A DNA stretch of 64,000 nucleotides from NCBI GenBank assembly GCA_964036295.1, contig OZ038463.1, positions 26,771,069 through 26,835,068 of the forward strand. Direction: 5' to 3'. This document shows positions 44,601 through 59,600 of the stretch, in pieces. This stretch comes from Plumapathes pennacea (Eukaryota; Cnidaria; Anthozoa; Antipatharia; Myriopathidae). The position numbers and the translations under genes were made by a program. The notes under the pieces are model-generated. The model was not told the DNA's origin and did no database searches. It saw only the letters and a program-made list of their open reading frames with translations. Numbering within the stretch: the first letter of the stretch is position 1; each line of letters opens with the position of its first letter.

Positions 44601-47600
44601 ACACAAACGTGACAAAATGAAACGACATTTTGTAATCACAAAACACCCAGACTCCTGGATAGCATACAAAGCACTTCGTAATAAGGCGACCATTGTGATC
44701 AAGGGTGCTAAACGTACTTATTGTAACAGTCAGATAAATAAGCAAATGGGTGACCCCAAACGTAAATAGAAAACAATTAACCAGCTAATCGGTAAACAAA
44801 AATGCAATCAAACAATATCCGAACTCAAGATTGGCAATAAAAGCGTAACATCTTCAGTTGAAATTGCCGAGACTTTTAATAATCATTTTGTAAACATTGG
44901 ACCAAAGCTTGCGTCCGGAAATAGTGATTGTAATAGCTTTAAATACTTTGTTAGACCTGTTTCTTGCGTTTTTGAATTTAAACCGACTAGCAGCCGAAAA
45001 GTTTTTAAACTTATTGATACCCTATGTACTTCTAAGGCCACTGGTCTGGACGGTATATCTGCCAGACTTCTAAAATATGCTGCGCCAGTTATCTCCCAGT
45101 CTGTGACGAACTTATTTAATAAAATTATATCTTGTGGTCAATTTCCATCAGATTGGAAAAATGCCCGAGTGAGCCCTTTACATAAGAGCGGGCCACGAAA
45201 TTCTGTTGACAACTACAGGCCTATTTCTGAACTCCCCGTTATCAGTAAAGTGTTCGAAAGAATTCTGTACTATCAGCTGTATGACTATTTAACGCTAAAT
45301 AACATATTATCAGAGAATCAGATTGGCTTCAGAAAAATGCACTCGACTGACACTGCAATGCTGAACTCCACAAACACCTGGCTCATAAATAAGGACCAAG
45401 GTCTATTTAATACTGCAGTTTTCCTATATCTCAAAAAAGCATTCGATACCGCTAACTCCACGGTATCCTGAAAAACTTGAGATTTACGGGATAAGAAACA
45501 ATTTGCTCTTAAGATCGTACTTGTCAGAAAGAAAACAAAGTTGCCTAATAAATAATACACAGTGTAGTAAGAAATTGATAACTTGTAGTGTCCCTCAAGG
45601 TTCAATCTTGGGCATCATATTAAACTGAATAAGATTTTGCAACTCTCAATAGCACATTATTCAAAGTCGAGTGAAATCCTGGGTGCGAGATGAGAGGATG
45701 CCATTTTTCTGGAAGACTGATCTTTACCTGGAATACGTTTTGTGCCGGAAACTCATGAAAGGTCCAAGAACAGGTACATTAACTGCACTGCAATCATTGA
45801 CCTGCAGTTGCTGTGTCTGGTTAACAATGCACTTGATAATTAAAAACAGATGGACAAAGACGAAAGCAAACATTAACATTTGAAAGCTTTGTGGAATGAT
45901 GCACCACTAATAAGGCTATTCCATTGCTTCTTGAATATATTGTAGTGAATAGCATAAGCAGCTAAGTCACAAGAAATTGCTTATTAAATTTGCGCACTTA
46001 GAGACCTTTTGAGTACAGACCGGACGTTGACAATACGCGCAGGTCATTTTGCTTGTAATTTCCATGAATCCCATGGTTTCTTTCTGACGGGTGTTTTACC
46101 TGTTTCAGAAAAACAACTCGTCGCGGGTCAACTGTCAAACTTAACACATCGGAGCGGGCACAACCAATAAGGTTTAAAGCGAATAAATGCCGGATTCTTT
46201 TGGGTTTTAAAACAGCTTGAAAAAAGTCATTTTTTGTCTCATATGCCGTTCAAAGATGGAACAGTGAAAACCTGGTCAAGGAATTGAGGCCACGCATACG
46301 GACATGCACAAACGAACAAACATATACTTCAGAACTGTGGAAAGAACATTTTGCATTTAAATTTATCACGCAAAAATTATCGTACAATTCCGCACACTGC
46401 GTCTAGATAGCCGAGCCCTACTGGGTAATAATCGCGACACCATCTCATTTTTGCTCACCGAGCGACCTCTCCGCATCGCGGGATATTTTGGGAGTTTGCG
46501 CTACGATAATCTCACGCAAAAGTGTTCACTTAGAAACACTAGCATTTTCAGCCTCTCGGAGTCAAAACTTTAACAGAAATATTTGAACCAAAACGATACA
46601 TATTTGATAAGGAAATTGGAAAACTAGAAACGCGACAGTCTCATGAGAAGTAACCGTGAGGTAGATGAGCTGTGGCAAGTCCGCACAGAGAATAACGGCA
46701 TAAAAATCGGTCAATAGTTTCATCACAGAAGCAAGAGAGAAAAGAACACACAACAGTATCATGAGGAGAAGCGGGTCCGGCCTGTGAAACAGCTGAGAAA
46801 AGGGAACAGCGACGCGAAAGCCGTATAAACGGAAATTAGCCCGAGAAGCAACTCAAGAGATTTATCCCAAACACATTTTGAACATTATAAATTACTCTAC
46901 AAAACAAAATGTCGGAACTCCAGGGCGAGGAGACATCTGCGAGTATCCAATTTCTAGTAATATACTTGAACAATAACTCAGCTTTTCTTTTGGCTAATTT
47001 TGCTTTTTGTTTTTGCAGACGTACCCTACACTCCAAGGCAGATAACACAGATTATAGGGCAAGTTGAGAGCATGCGAAATTTTCGACTTTTTCTTCGTGG
47101 TACCATGGGTGAAAGAATTGTGTCTTTTTGGTTAGAGGCTGAGAGATTTCAGCGGCATGTCAAGGCAGACCAGAAGCGCCCAGCATTCCGTGAACTACAG
47201 CAAAAGTATCTCAAAAGTGGATCCTCTTTCGAACTGCCTGAAATTATGAAGTGGAGAATTTTGTGCGGTGGTAGCGCCAATGGGAGCAAAGATACGCATT
47301 CACGTTTCCAGCAAAAATGTTACGCTGCGTCGTCCGTGATCTCAAGCAAAGTGTTCAACGAAGTACAAGCGATGATTGTGGATCGGCTGAGAAGTTACTG
47401 GCTACCAAAGTATATTTTTCACCGAGCACTGGTCAAAAAGAGGGCAACACAAAGATGGCGACAGTCCATCCAAGTGAAGGGCGTTGAAGATGGAAGCGCT
47501 GGGCGGACGTCTGTCGCTCAGGTTGTGAAAGAAGCTATCGAGAATCAGAAACGTGAGGTAGAAAAGCAAATGATCAAGGTCACACAGAAAGAGGTTGATG

Positions 47601-50600
47601 AGCTTATGGCGGAAAGTCGCGTGTCTTCCGCCGAAAGCACGGAGGATCAAGCACCTGCAGACGCGGAGAGAGAAAAGCAGCGGCGTCTGGAGGAATGGAG
47701 ACAGTGGTTTTGGGGACCAGTCGACGGCGACCAGGGAGAGATGACCGAGCTCCCGCTTGATGGATCACGTATCAATAGGCTAGATGAGGTAAGCTAACTT
47801 AAATGCATGGTCATAAGGACTGAAGCTCCGCGTGAGTTTTTTCCGCTATGCTCACATACGTAAATTGTGTTCACATTGATATATTTTAACATATTTGTAT
47901 TTTAAACATACAAAATATAGAATAGCATACATTTTAAGCATACATAGAAATGAATAAGAGATTTAATTCCGCATTCATAGCTGTATTCCAAGGTTTAAAA
48001 ATCTGTCTCAAACTCTGTATTTAGCGAAAATAGGAACCAGTTATATTGTAGCAAACTTATAATATGTAAATATTAACGATGGTCACGGGGGTAGATCCTT
48101 CCCCTTCAATCATTGTTGACATGCAATGCATAATCGAAAATTTTCAGTGAATATGCAAATAGAACAATTATTTAAAGAAAGCCCTTCGCTCTTAGCCTCG
48201 CTTTGAAACATAGGCAGCAGGGATTTCGTAGTCCTTTTATGATACAGCTTTCACTTCTTTTCGTCTCCGTTTGGGCTTGCTTTCTTGACGTCACTGTTCA
48301 TCCACGAGTTCTGCGACTATTCTAATTGCGCTTTTCTCGGCTTGGAAGTCTCGGAGTATTCTGTAGTTGCATGTAAAAGTTGTCGCAGCGAGAGTTCAGC
48401 TTGTCCACGAAAATTTGAAAACGTATCACTGTGCACGCTGTCCAACTATATAAACCAGACTGCTGTGCGACAAAGATTGTTTTTTAGCGGTCGACTAGTG
48501 ACGTCGTTATACCAGCATGATTTGTAATTAAGTAATCTCCTAGTGTAAAATAAACAATAATCCCGCTTACTGAAAACCCCTACAGGGTGAGGAGATGTCT
48601 GCAATTATCGTATCTCTAGTTGTTATTTAATTTTAAATTTCAGGAAACAAAGTTTTGTGCTGAGTCGTTCCCAGTCTCTACGTCGTCCACGAGTCGCGTG
48701 ACGAGTGAGATGCAAACACATCCTGCGCATGACAAGAAAGTGCCCCACTCAACATCTCAAACACCAACAGCGTCTGACAATCGCTCCCTTCTGTATAGCG
48801 CCTCGTTCTCATTGCCTGCGCAGTCTACAAGCCTGGTGTGCACATTGGAGAGAGCAAAATCTGAGCCCGCAGTACAGCCAGTTCTTGTGCCCCCGGGTTT
48901 GTGTTTGTCACTAGAAAGACAGGATTACTACGAAGACATTGGTACGTTATTCATTACAGTTAAACTATTTTATTATATAGATATCGATGAAATTCCAGTA
49001 TTTCTTAGTTCTAAAAGCTGATGTTTTCATTGTGCGCAATATCTTCATTTAGTATATACCACACAAGTGAATAGTGCTTTTCGCACGCTCTGATTGGCTC
49101 CTCAATCTCGGAATATCAAGTACTATTCACCTCCCAGCGGCTTCCGGTAAAACAAAATGGCGCACGAGCCCAATTTTTGCTCACTTTTGTCGGAAATAAA
49201 ATAGCTATTTGGGAGTTGGCTATTAAACTTGTGTGGTATATACTAAAACAATTATTCGTTTTGAATTCTATTTCGATCACTGCACTCACTCGTGAGAAAT
49301 ATTATCAACACTCGAAAATAAGATTTGCATCTTCGCCCGGCCACGTAATATCCTTTATGTAAATAATTACAGAACATTGAATATGTTAACGGTTTTCGGT
49401 TGACTGTCTAAAGGCCTGTTTACCCTGGTGCTAGGGTAACCCGGGTCAAAGTTAGGCCAAGTTTACAAGCAGAATGAAACTGCCAGCTTAACCCGGGTAC
49501 CCAGGTCAACTTTTATCTACATCGTTTTGGGATTTAAAACTATTCGTCTAGGTTCTTCTCGACCTGGTTCTCGGTTTCAGCAAGGTTGGCGTTTGGCCCT
49601 TAATTTGCATTGAACTTCAAAAGCTCTTCGATTAGATTATGCCTACTTTGTTCTGCAAATAGCACTTATTAAAGTTGTCAGAGGTTTTCGCTTAAAACTA
49701 CACGAAAGTGAGGCGCTTGGGTCGCTGGATCGAACAAATAGTGCCAACTCCATGACAAGCATGCAGTTGAAGCTCCCATAAGCAGACACCTTTGAGAAGG
49801 AGAGAAAATGCCCGCTTACGGGAGCTTTAACTGTATGTTTTTCAAAGTGTGAGCACTATTTGTTTGTATAACACTGCGACGCACTATAAATATGCTGAAT
49901 CTTATCTGTCATGCGTGCATTGTTTCATAGATGACTGTGCGCAAATAAGACAGAGTAAACTGAAGAAAGAAAAACCAGTGGACAAAGACGAGTTACGGCT
50001 CAACTTACCACCACGGCCTCCTTTCGCTGTCTCCCTTGAAGTTTCAAAACCCATGACTGTTTACCAGGCTCTTGTGGAAGAAAATGACCAGTGCGAAAAA
50101 GGAAGACTGGAGAGAAACACCCAAAACCCTAAGCATTCCACGAGTGACGAGAGTAAGTTGAAATTGTTGTAAATGTTAAAATTTAAATACATATAAATAT
50201 TAAAATTAAAATGCTGATATATGTTTTTGCACCAAGTGGTTTGTGAGCACACTGGAGCTAGCTCTAATGATGCATGGTTATGAACTCTACACACTTCCGT
50301 TTCGGGCAGTATATATTGCAACAAGAGCATCGGGCAACATTCCCTTCGTTAATACTCTCCATTATATTCCATCTCTATTTTTTTCCAAGGCAACTCAATG
50401 TTGTTATGTTTGAGTCAATCAGATTTTACTCTTCCCTCGCCATAAAGATTTTAAAATCAATTAAAACACAGCAGGTACCTTTTCACTGATTAGCTTTCAA
50501 ATTTAGCGCCGGCGAGTCAACAAAGGTCCCGGATGTGTCGCGCAATTCTACCCCATGATTATCCATTCAGGTATAGTTTTGAACGAAAGTTACAAGGGAA

Positions 50601-53600
50601 CACACGCATGCAACAGAACTTTGCAACAGCGATGCAGGAGGTTTGGCAAACACATGGTGGAAGCAACATTGCTAGCGCGCATTTTCCCCGAATATTGCAC
50701 CATTTTACAATGCGCGAAACATTTGTTGCGGACACAAAATGTTTGTACTAGCCACAAAAAATATTTCTCAAAAATCCCAAAAACAATTGTTGTGTCTGCG
50801 CTGGGCGCAACAACGTTGCATACGTTTTGCCACGGCCGGATGAAGCTTGCGCGTGGGCAAAAAAACGTGTGTAGCAGTGTTGCGTCACGTACGGTGTGAA
50901 TATCCTCTTAAACGCGGGCGCGCGCTATAAAATGGAGACCCCCCATGGGGATTTATTAGATTTTAAATGCAAAATGGCGAAATGAAGAAAGCAAACTAGA
51001 AGCCTCTCGCTATTATCGGCACAAACAGAACTGTCAACTAAATGAACGGTTGCACAGAACAAGATTTACGTTTATGAGCTGCCAATTGTGCATTTTCATG
51101 TTGTGTTTGTCAGCAACAGGCAGAGCAACAGATTCAGCGTGGCGGCCTATTTTTAAATCGCGCGCCATTCCCTCCAGTCATCTTCATTGCTGTAATGACC
51201 TGTAAACAGGGCTTTTCTTGGTATACCCCCTTTAGGGCACCAATTTAGTGTTTGTGAGTAATTCCAAACAAAATATGTTGCAATTACAAAATGCAGATCA
51301 ATTCACGTTTCAGTCAGTCCAATATTGACTCAATTCGGGCTCAAATGAACAGTTTAATTGGCGAGGAGTTCGATTAGATTAGATTTCTGATCATTGTCGT
51401 GTATTCTTACTCGGAAAATTCACAAAGACTATGCACATCATTAGTTTTATAACCGGAGCCATTTTGTTTAATTGAATCCTTATTAAAATCTTCCTTAGCA
51501 AGGTCTTCATGTAGCCCTTTTATAGTGCGTCCCCGTGTTTAAGGTGTTTCCCTACTTTTGCATTGCGTATCTTTAGTGCGCATAACACATTTGGGATGGT
51601 GAGCATTGATAATCACCGAAATTTCAAGATTGAAAGTTCTCTATATTGTTTACGCAAATAAGTTTTAGTTTTAGTCGTTCCTTGTGGGGGCAGCCACCTT
51701 GAAAGTTGAAACTCGTCCCACTCGGAAAAACGTATTTTGAAGTGAATCGCCTTTTCAAATGCGCAAAAACGAGCACAGTGACCCCCATTTTTTATTCCAT
51801 AATTTTAAAAAGAACAGTGTCCCCAATAAAACAGGAAAAAATAGGCGGAAATGCAAGGGCAGATTTTACGCGGTTGAAAGAAATGCTACGGATCGAGCCA
51901 CTTCCGGTTTAAGACAGCATATCAACTTCCCACCAATTTTTGGTATTAAAATAAATTTGGAGCTATATTCACATATGTTTTTCTGTGACATAGATGAATA
52001 ATCAATAGAATAAAGTTGAGGGTTTGGTGATATTTCAGACTGCATTGAAAATCATTGACCTTATTTCCCAGTATCGGGGTTAGGGCAACAAACGCTAGAA
52101 CACCAAATTTGTCAGCTTGTGCCGTACAAACGAGCACGGTGACCCCTTGTTTTTATTGCATCATTCTGACCCACTTGAGTTGTTGTAAAATTGCGCCAAG
52201 TTTCATTACAAATCTATGACAGATTATTTTTCTATGGAATCACCTTAATCCATGTGATGTCCCATTATTTTCAGGTTCTCACGTTACTCTGAGCCCACCC
52301 ACACTTCCGTCGCTGCGGCTGCCGTCAATTCATCACGTGAAGATACCAAAAACAGCGTACCCGCCACATTTTGCGGAATACCACAAAATATTGCTGAACA
52401 CTGAAGGTGAGGTAGTCCGGAGTGGACACATGATATGGTTCACAGAGAAAGTAAACAAATTTAAAATGTTTGACACCAATTTATCTCTTTCTTGCTGGAT
52501 TAGTCTTCTCATCTTTCCATACACCTAAGTCAACTATCGTCCACTCTCATATAGTTATCAGTACAGCGGGAATCGCTGGAAGGAGCAAATATGTGGTTGT
52601 GCACCAGTTGAGATAAAAAAAAAAAGACTGAAAGAAGATGACCCTAGAAAGTCTTGCTTCATTTTCTCAATATTACTGTGATTATAACGCCGGACAATTA
52701 CGATGCCACTTCAAAATCCTTCAGCGACAAAATTTTTACTTTGTATATCGCGGTAAAAACACCCTCTGCCTGTTTTACTGCGGATCTCGCGAACAAATAC
52801 ATTACGACAGTCTAATAGTAAAAGTTCGCTTGATATTACTACCATGTAGGAGTTTAATTTTGCGGGAGTTAATTTTTGCGGATTTCCTTCGATACGCAAA
52901 AATAAACTCCCGCAGAAGAAAACTCCCTCAAAATTTTCCGCCGCAAAAATATAACAAATGAACGTAATAGCAAATAAGGCGTGCTCTCATAACTCCGAGG
53001 CGACCGGCACAACAGTCATCTGTATTCCCGATTCAACTCCAGACACGTCCTCAAAAAAACAGACTGTTATCATAATCGACTAATACGTTTTTACAAGAAC
53101 GTACAATAATTCACTCAGGTTTTGTCGTTGTTTATGTTCATGTTGGCGCTACGGAACAAAAATCATAACTATAGTTTGAAATTGTAAGTCAGGAAGTAAA
53201 ATTTAACACCGATACTGCCTTGATTTTTATTTATACTTGACCAGAAATCCTCAAAAATTTCCTCCCAGCAGAAATTCTTAGCTGTCTCGATCCGCAAAAA
53301 TTTCCTCCCGCAAAAGAAATTGAGTCAGCAATCCGCAAAATTTCCTCCTACACGGTAACTATTTGATTAAAATGTACTTTGTTAATTGCAGTTTGGAGCT
53401 GCATGCTGAGGAAAACTTTCGCGCAAATTCAGATGCACGGCATGTCAGTGAGAACGTGCAAATTCAATGTCTGAGAGTTGGCGCTTACCTGTTCTGTAGC
53501 CAAATTTACAAAAACTATTATTGAGCTGTGTGTTAATTGAAGTCGGTACATGAAACAATGAACGTTTGAACTGGGCTTTAGAGACTGTCTTCTTGTTCAG

Positions 53601-56600
53601 ATTTGTGACTGAAAGCTGATGATTGTTTTCGAATCTTTGCCACAGCAAAGAATCAACGTCTCTTAGCAGCGTTAACTACGGACAGCCTTGCTGGTGGACC
53701 TTTCCATTACTATTTAAAGCGAAGCAACAACAAGGAATCTCTGGACAGGCTGCATTTCTGGGGAGACGTGCAGCGTTTCCTTTTACCCGTGGAAAGCCTT
53801 GGTATCATCAGAAAGCATTGTGCGGCAAATAGTATCATAGAAACATATTTAGAGGCCGGCGCCCAGCGCAATTTAGGCCTGAGCCCTTGTTTAAGCAAAG
53901 AACTTGTCAATGTTCTACCCACGGGGCAAGGCGATGCTCTCCTTCTGCATATCGCTCAGAATGTTGCGCAGGTAAGTAACTGAATCTATAAAATGATACT
54001 ACGCGCGTTCTGGTTGGCTAAATAACCGTGTAAGATGAGAGTATAGTACACGTTGACGTGATACGTGATGTACTTTATTGACTAATTGTTTTTCTAAAAG
54101 AAATGTATAACACTTGAAAAAGTTAGGAGGACACTCGAGTAGCGGGAAACCACTCAACGGCCTCGTGGTTTCCCTACGCTACTCTCGTGTTCTCCCAACT
54201 TCCCGCGTGTTTAGATGAGGCTATATTTCACGAGAAAGCGTTATATATTTCTTAATTCAAGTTGGTGAATAAATTAAATACATCTTGTCCAGCAAACCTA
54301 ACAGGTACACACAGGATTAAGAAAAAGGAAAAGAAGGTGCCAGACAACAGACTTCGGTATTCGGCAATCCTAGACTGATGTCTCTGTAAACAGTTTTAAC
54401 CTTGTAAGAAAAAAAAGCTTCACAACGGTTTTTTTGGTGTAGTGTTTGATAAATAATTGCAATCGTCTGACAGATATCTCATTACGACCACGGTTTTACT
54501 TTAATGAAAACTGTTATTATTATTTCAGTTGATGGATTTATCTTGGTCTGAATACACGAGAGCGGACGAGGACCATTTTCTGTCTAGCGTGGTGAGATTT
54601 CTCCCTTATTCCCAAGTGTGAATATATGTTTGTGAAAATTGATATTGGTTTACTCATTTCACCTGGAGTGGGACATCCACATTAATGTTCGTACAATATA
54701 ATAAATTTCCCCTACTCTTTGGTTCTTCAGGATTGTGCTGATCAGCGTAGAGAGGTTATTGCATTCTACTAGGAAACATCGCTCTTGGCAAAAAACAACA
54801 ACAACAATTAAAAAGCAGAACAAACAGACGTTGTTTTCAGACCATCAACAGAGTACAAGCACTGTCGAAATTTATACACGCGTAAACTTGATGAAGCTAT
54901 ATTTAAGAAGAAATTGTACTGTATACTAAAGTTCTAAAGTTCTTAAAAGAGTTAAAGTTGTTTGGCGTGCTAAATTGTCTAAACAGTTGCAAATGCGTTA
55001 TTTTGCCACGGTCAGACTGTGCGAAGGAAGAAGTATGCCAATAAAAGAGAAAAAATGCAACCAGCGGAGTCATCAAGACCTGGACCGAGGACAAAACTAC
55101 CCAAGATGCATCTGAGGGCACTGCAGCTGGCTTTGAGCCTGACACTTACAGGTGAGAAAAAGCGAGCGAAAGTGGAGTTCAACTTTCAATAACGGGAGCT
55201 CGTAAAAAAATTATCACAAACAGTTGCAGAAATAGATATAAGTACGGGCCACTTATAATCTGCAACATAATTGGTTGGGTGTTGCTCCAAATCGATTCAA
55301 GGATGTTACAAAAAAGAGAAAGGGCGTGCAAAAGATGCAAAAGCTGTATTGTTGGATGCCCTAAATATTAAGAACTTGCATCATTCTATCATATTTAAAG
55401 TGAAATGTCAGAATGTACTGACGTGCAATCATTTTAAGTATTTTTTGTTGCTCTTTTCTAAAGAACAAAAACACATTAAGTACAGAAAGCTACAGAATGG
55501 AAAAGGTAGAGAAAATGTTGACGTAGGTGTGAAATAAGTGTAAAATCATTTAGAAATTATTTATGCGTTGTAAAACTGATGATCCAGGAGTGTTTAAAAC
55601 TCAATTGTGAAAATCGCTTTAATACTATTGATAAAGATTACCTGCACAATTGTATCAGGATTCTACTATGCTATCGATGAAGAAGATGAAGGTGAAGAAG
55701 AAGGAGAATTCAAGTATGAGGTCCCAGTTTTGAAAATAGCCAAAGATTCGTTGTCTGAAGTGGATTCAAAAGCTCGGCGAAGCTCACACTTCTATGGGCG
55801 CGTTACAAAAGAGGCTACTGACGCCGGAGATAGCAACAGGAAGCAGTCAGCCAACAAGAGCAGGCCACCTAAACCAAGGTAAGACCAGCCGACCAAATAG
55901 GTGACACAAATACTTTCCGTCCAGTTTGACTAATGTAAGAAAGATGCCTTCGGTTTGCACGTATTAGTATGCGTGAGTCCACAGACCTTTTCAGGTTAGC
56001 TCGGTCATTAAAATACTGGCCTAGGTTTGATCTAAAAGATTCGACTACCAACTAAAGCTCTAAAAGTCAAATGCAAAACCCTGGTATTTAAAGGCGCGGT
56101 CACAACTAGGCAGTCTGATGATCCTGGCGAAATGCGAGCCGAACTGTCACGTGAACCTTCGACGTTTACTTAGGCCCTGTTTATACGAGAAAATGTTGGC
56201 CCAGGCACTCAAGTCACCCTGAGAGCGCCAACTATGCATACATTTCTTTATAAACTGGAGCGAGCGTTTACATGGCAAATCACAACTTTTCTAGGGGAAC
56301 AGGGTGACCCTTGAGGCAGGGACACTTGGTTGAAAAGATAGGGTGAACCTGGATAACGGGACAACTTTCTCCTTGTGAACACTTTAGCTTGGGGCGGAAG
56401 GGACAACTCGCGTGTACGGAAGCCTGTTAAAACAAAATTTCGGCATAATCGAAAATACAAAAGTACAAAAATTAACGATAGGACAATCTTCCTTTGGCCC
56501 GTCATCCGTGGGCTATATAAACCGATACTTCCTAGTCTCTAAACCAAGAGGGCCAGCTTTGACCAGGTTCCCCAGAACAAGATTTTTCCATAAAAACGCT

Positions 56601-59600
56601 CGGTAAAGTTGTCTCGGATGGGAGGGTTGTCTCGGGTGCCCGGGGCAACTTTTCTCCATATAAACGGGGCCTTAGATCTGTCTGAGTATGATCTCGGAAT
56701 GGCCCAATCGTAGCGATTTCAATGTGGGGGTCTTCGATTCTGGGCCTGCTTCCACAAAACGCTAACACTTGCACTGATTGTAAAAGCCGTGCGTTTAGTC
56801 TGGCGTAAGTTAGAAAGTGTCTAGTGGGGCGGACGTTTCACATATAGCAATTTCGCAATGGGAATGTTTCTTTCTATGTTGATAGTGAACGGATCCGTTT
56901 TAACCCGCCTTGTCTAAAGGCCTGACCACTTCCTTCGAACTTCAGTTACAGATGTTGTGATCTCTTTCCGTAAGGTCTGCCTTCTCTTGTTTACTGCACC
57001 GAGTTTTTATGTCTGTGGCAATCAAATAATATTAATTTCATAAATAGAGGATATTACAAGGCTGCGCGAAAATATGAACAAACAAACAATATTGTTTTTA
57101 CCACTCGAAAATGAAATCCATATCTTCAAGCCGCCGTGTAATTTTCTTTTTATTATATTAGACACGAGTGTTTTACAAGAAATTGCACAAACAACCGTGC
57201 AAAAGTGGGAAATGATGCCAACAATATCCTCACTATTGAGGATATGGAAAATACGCCACTCGGGTCCCGGATGTAGTTTCGTATGGATTTTACGCACGGT
57301 ATATTTTCCAGTAAAACACTCGCGTCTATATAATAAATATAGGATATTACACGGTGGCGCGAAGATATGAATTTTATTTTCGAGTGGTAAAAACAATATT
57401 TTACAAACGAGCGCTTCGCTCGTTCGTAAAATATTGTTTTTACCACTCGAAAATAAAATCCATATCTTCAAGGTGCCGTGTAATTTTCTTTTTATTATAT
57501 TAGACACGAGCGTTTTACGAGAAATTGCACAAACAACCGTGCAAAAGCGGGAAATGATGCCAACCATATCCTCACTAGTGAGGATATGGAAAATACGCCA
57601 CTCGGGTCCCGGATGTAGTTTCGTATGGATTTTACGCACGGTATATTTTCCAGTAAAACACTCGTGTCTATATAATAAATTTATTACACGACTAGATTGC
57701 TGAGCGGGCCGACACAGAAAATCCACCAGTCAGATCGCTCCTTTGCCGGTCTGATATTTTCTAAGTATCAGACCGGCTGTATCAGACCGGGTATGATCAC
57801 GTAAGATTACGCATATTTTTTTCTGAGCTGGAAAAATAATCAGTACAGCAGACCAAGCTCGGGCCACTAAAGAATATTTTAAAATGACCACATTTATAAC
57901 GGAAACGGAAATGAAATTCGAAGAAAACCATACAAGTGCGGCTGTCAAATTTGATGAGCATTTGACGTTTGCAGCCAAGGTGAATCGTCGAGTTTGCAGC
58001 TAAAAACTTTTGGTAGTTTGAATTCTTCTTATTGACTTGTGAATGGTGAAGAGGATAACTGGTTGAGTTCTGCGGAAAGTAGCATTGGGAAGTTAATGCA
58101 GAAAGTTTCTCGTAACTTGCTGAAAAGGATGACAACGAACAGTACTGTATAATGTCAAAATTTCCCCAGCCGCGTAAGGTCGGGCACACGGATTAGAACG
58201 AACGTTTGAAAAATTGTCACTTGGGGAGGGACGGTGGGGATTCAAATTGACGCCAATGGGTTTTTTTCTGGTCCATGTATAACTGTCCGATGATCTAGGA
58301 ATCGAAGTTGCCGAGCTTTCGCTGGCATTTTCACATCAAGAAACAGCGTTTATCGGCTGCATGTCGATGTGTCTGAAAAGTCTGGTCATCGCTCTGTTCT
58401 GCGCCGGAGTCGGATGGCGTTTAAGCTATGATTTCGGGGAGAAATCGGCGATTATGTACAAGCAAGTCGGGAATTCTAGGAATTTGGCTTCCTGCCTTTC
58501 TCAATTTTTATACATACACAATCACCACAAAAAATCGCTAAATCGGCGCCAAATTGCCTCGAAAGTCACCATAAGGTGTAAGTAAGGACTCGTAATGTTA
58601 TCTGACCAATTTCAGGAGCAAGATTTTTTTATTTTCACGCGTAAAATGTGATTTCGACCGTGACGTCATCAGACCTGGACCGATCAGGCGTGACTTAGTA
58701 ACACCTTGTGGGCTGGGACTCTTACAGGACTACTTTCAAAATGGTGGCGGCGATTACCGCCATTTTGTTTTGAATTCATGAATTCGCCGAGATGCGTATT
58801 GAGCTGAGTAGCAGGTAAGGATTGCCGTTTCATTGTTTTGTTTTCTTCGACAGTACATAGTAAGACTGGTCAATCTTCGTAGACTTATGATGCATCGCAA
58901 ATTATAGTTTTTGTCCTTCATCCCACTCGTTTTGCTTGTTTCCTTTGGCTTCGCTGAAGTTGGTGGTTTCTCCTGTACTATTCTATGACATTTTGTTCAC
59001 ATAAATAAAAGAAAAGTGTAGATCGGGTCTGTAAGCTTGCAAGACTTGTACTCTGAAATTTCTTGTTTACGATTTACGCCAGTAATAAAAATGGAGGGGA
59101 AGAAAACGACGAAATTCCGTCTAGAGACGCTCTAGCGCCAAAATAACACCACAAGAAGCAATAAATTACACATATGAACAAGATCAGTGTAATAAAGCTT
59201 TATTATTCATGTCAAAATGGCAGTTTAGCGATCGAGTGATATCCTCCATACTAATCCCTTATAACGACCCACGCGATTGGGTCGCCTGTGTTTACGCACG
59301 GCATAAAATTATGCCAATCGGTGCAGGTTTCAATGATCACAAAGTCGTGTAATAAATCTCTTATTGACCGAGTTTGCTCGGGACCGTACTGGAGAATGTC
59401 GGCCCTCGGTCTTTTTTGACGGACCTCGCTGCGCTCGATCCATACTGTCAAGACCTCGGTCCGATATTCTCCCAGTACGGCCCTCGCACCCGGTCAATAA
59501 GATATATATATTTATTATATAGACACGAGTGTTTTACTGGAAAATATACCGTGCGTAAAATCCATACGAAACTACATCCGGGACCCGAGTGGCGTATTTT

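Larger units (their letters stand above)
57030..57690. mobile_element. Cluster of two hairpin MITE copies
   Basis: Two direct copies (57090-57345 and 57433-57685) share 'tttttaccactcgaaaat', 'tagacacgag(t/c)gtttta', 'aattgcacaaacaaccgtgc', 'ccactcgggtcccggatgta' and 'tccagtaaaacactcg'. Between them lies a long palindrome centred at 57415. Confidence 0.7.

Noticed and set aside
57022-57726. 234-codon minus-strand frame with internal duplication
   Set aside because: It is the translation of two MITE copies; the repeated protein sequence simply mirrors the repeated DNA.
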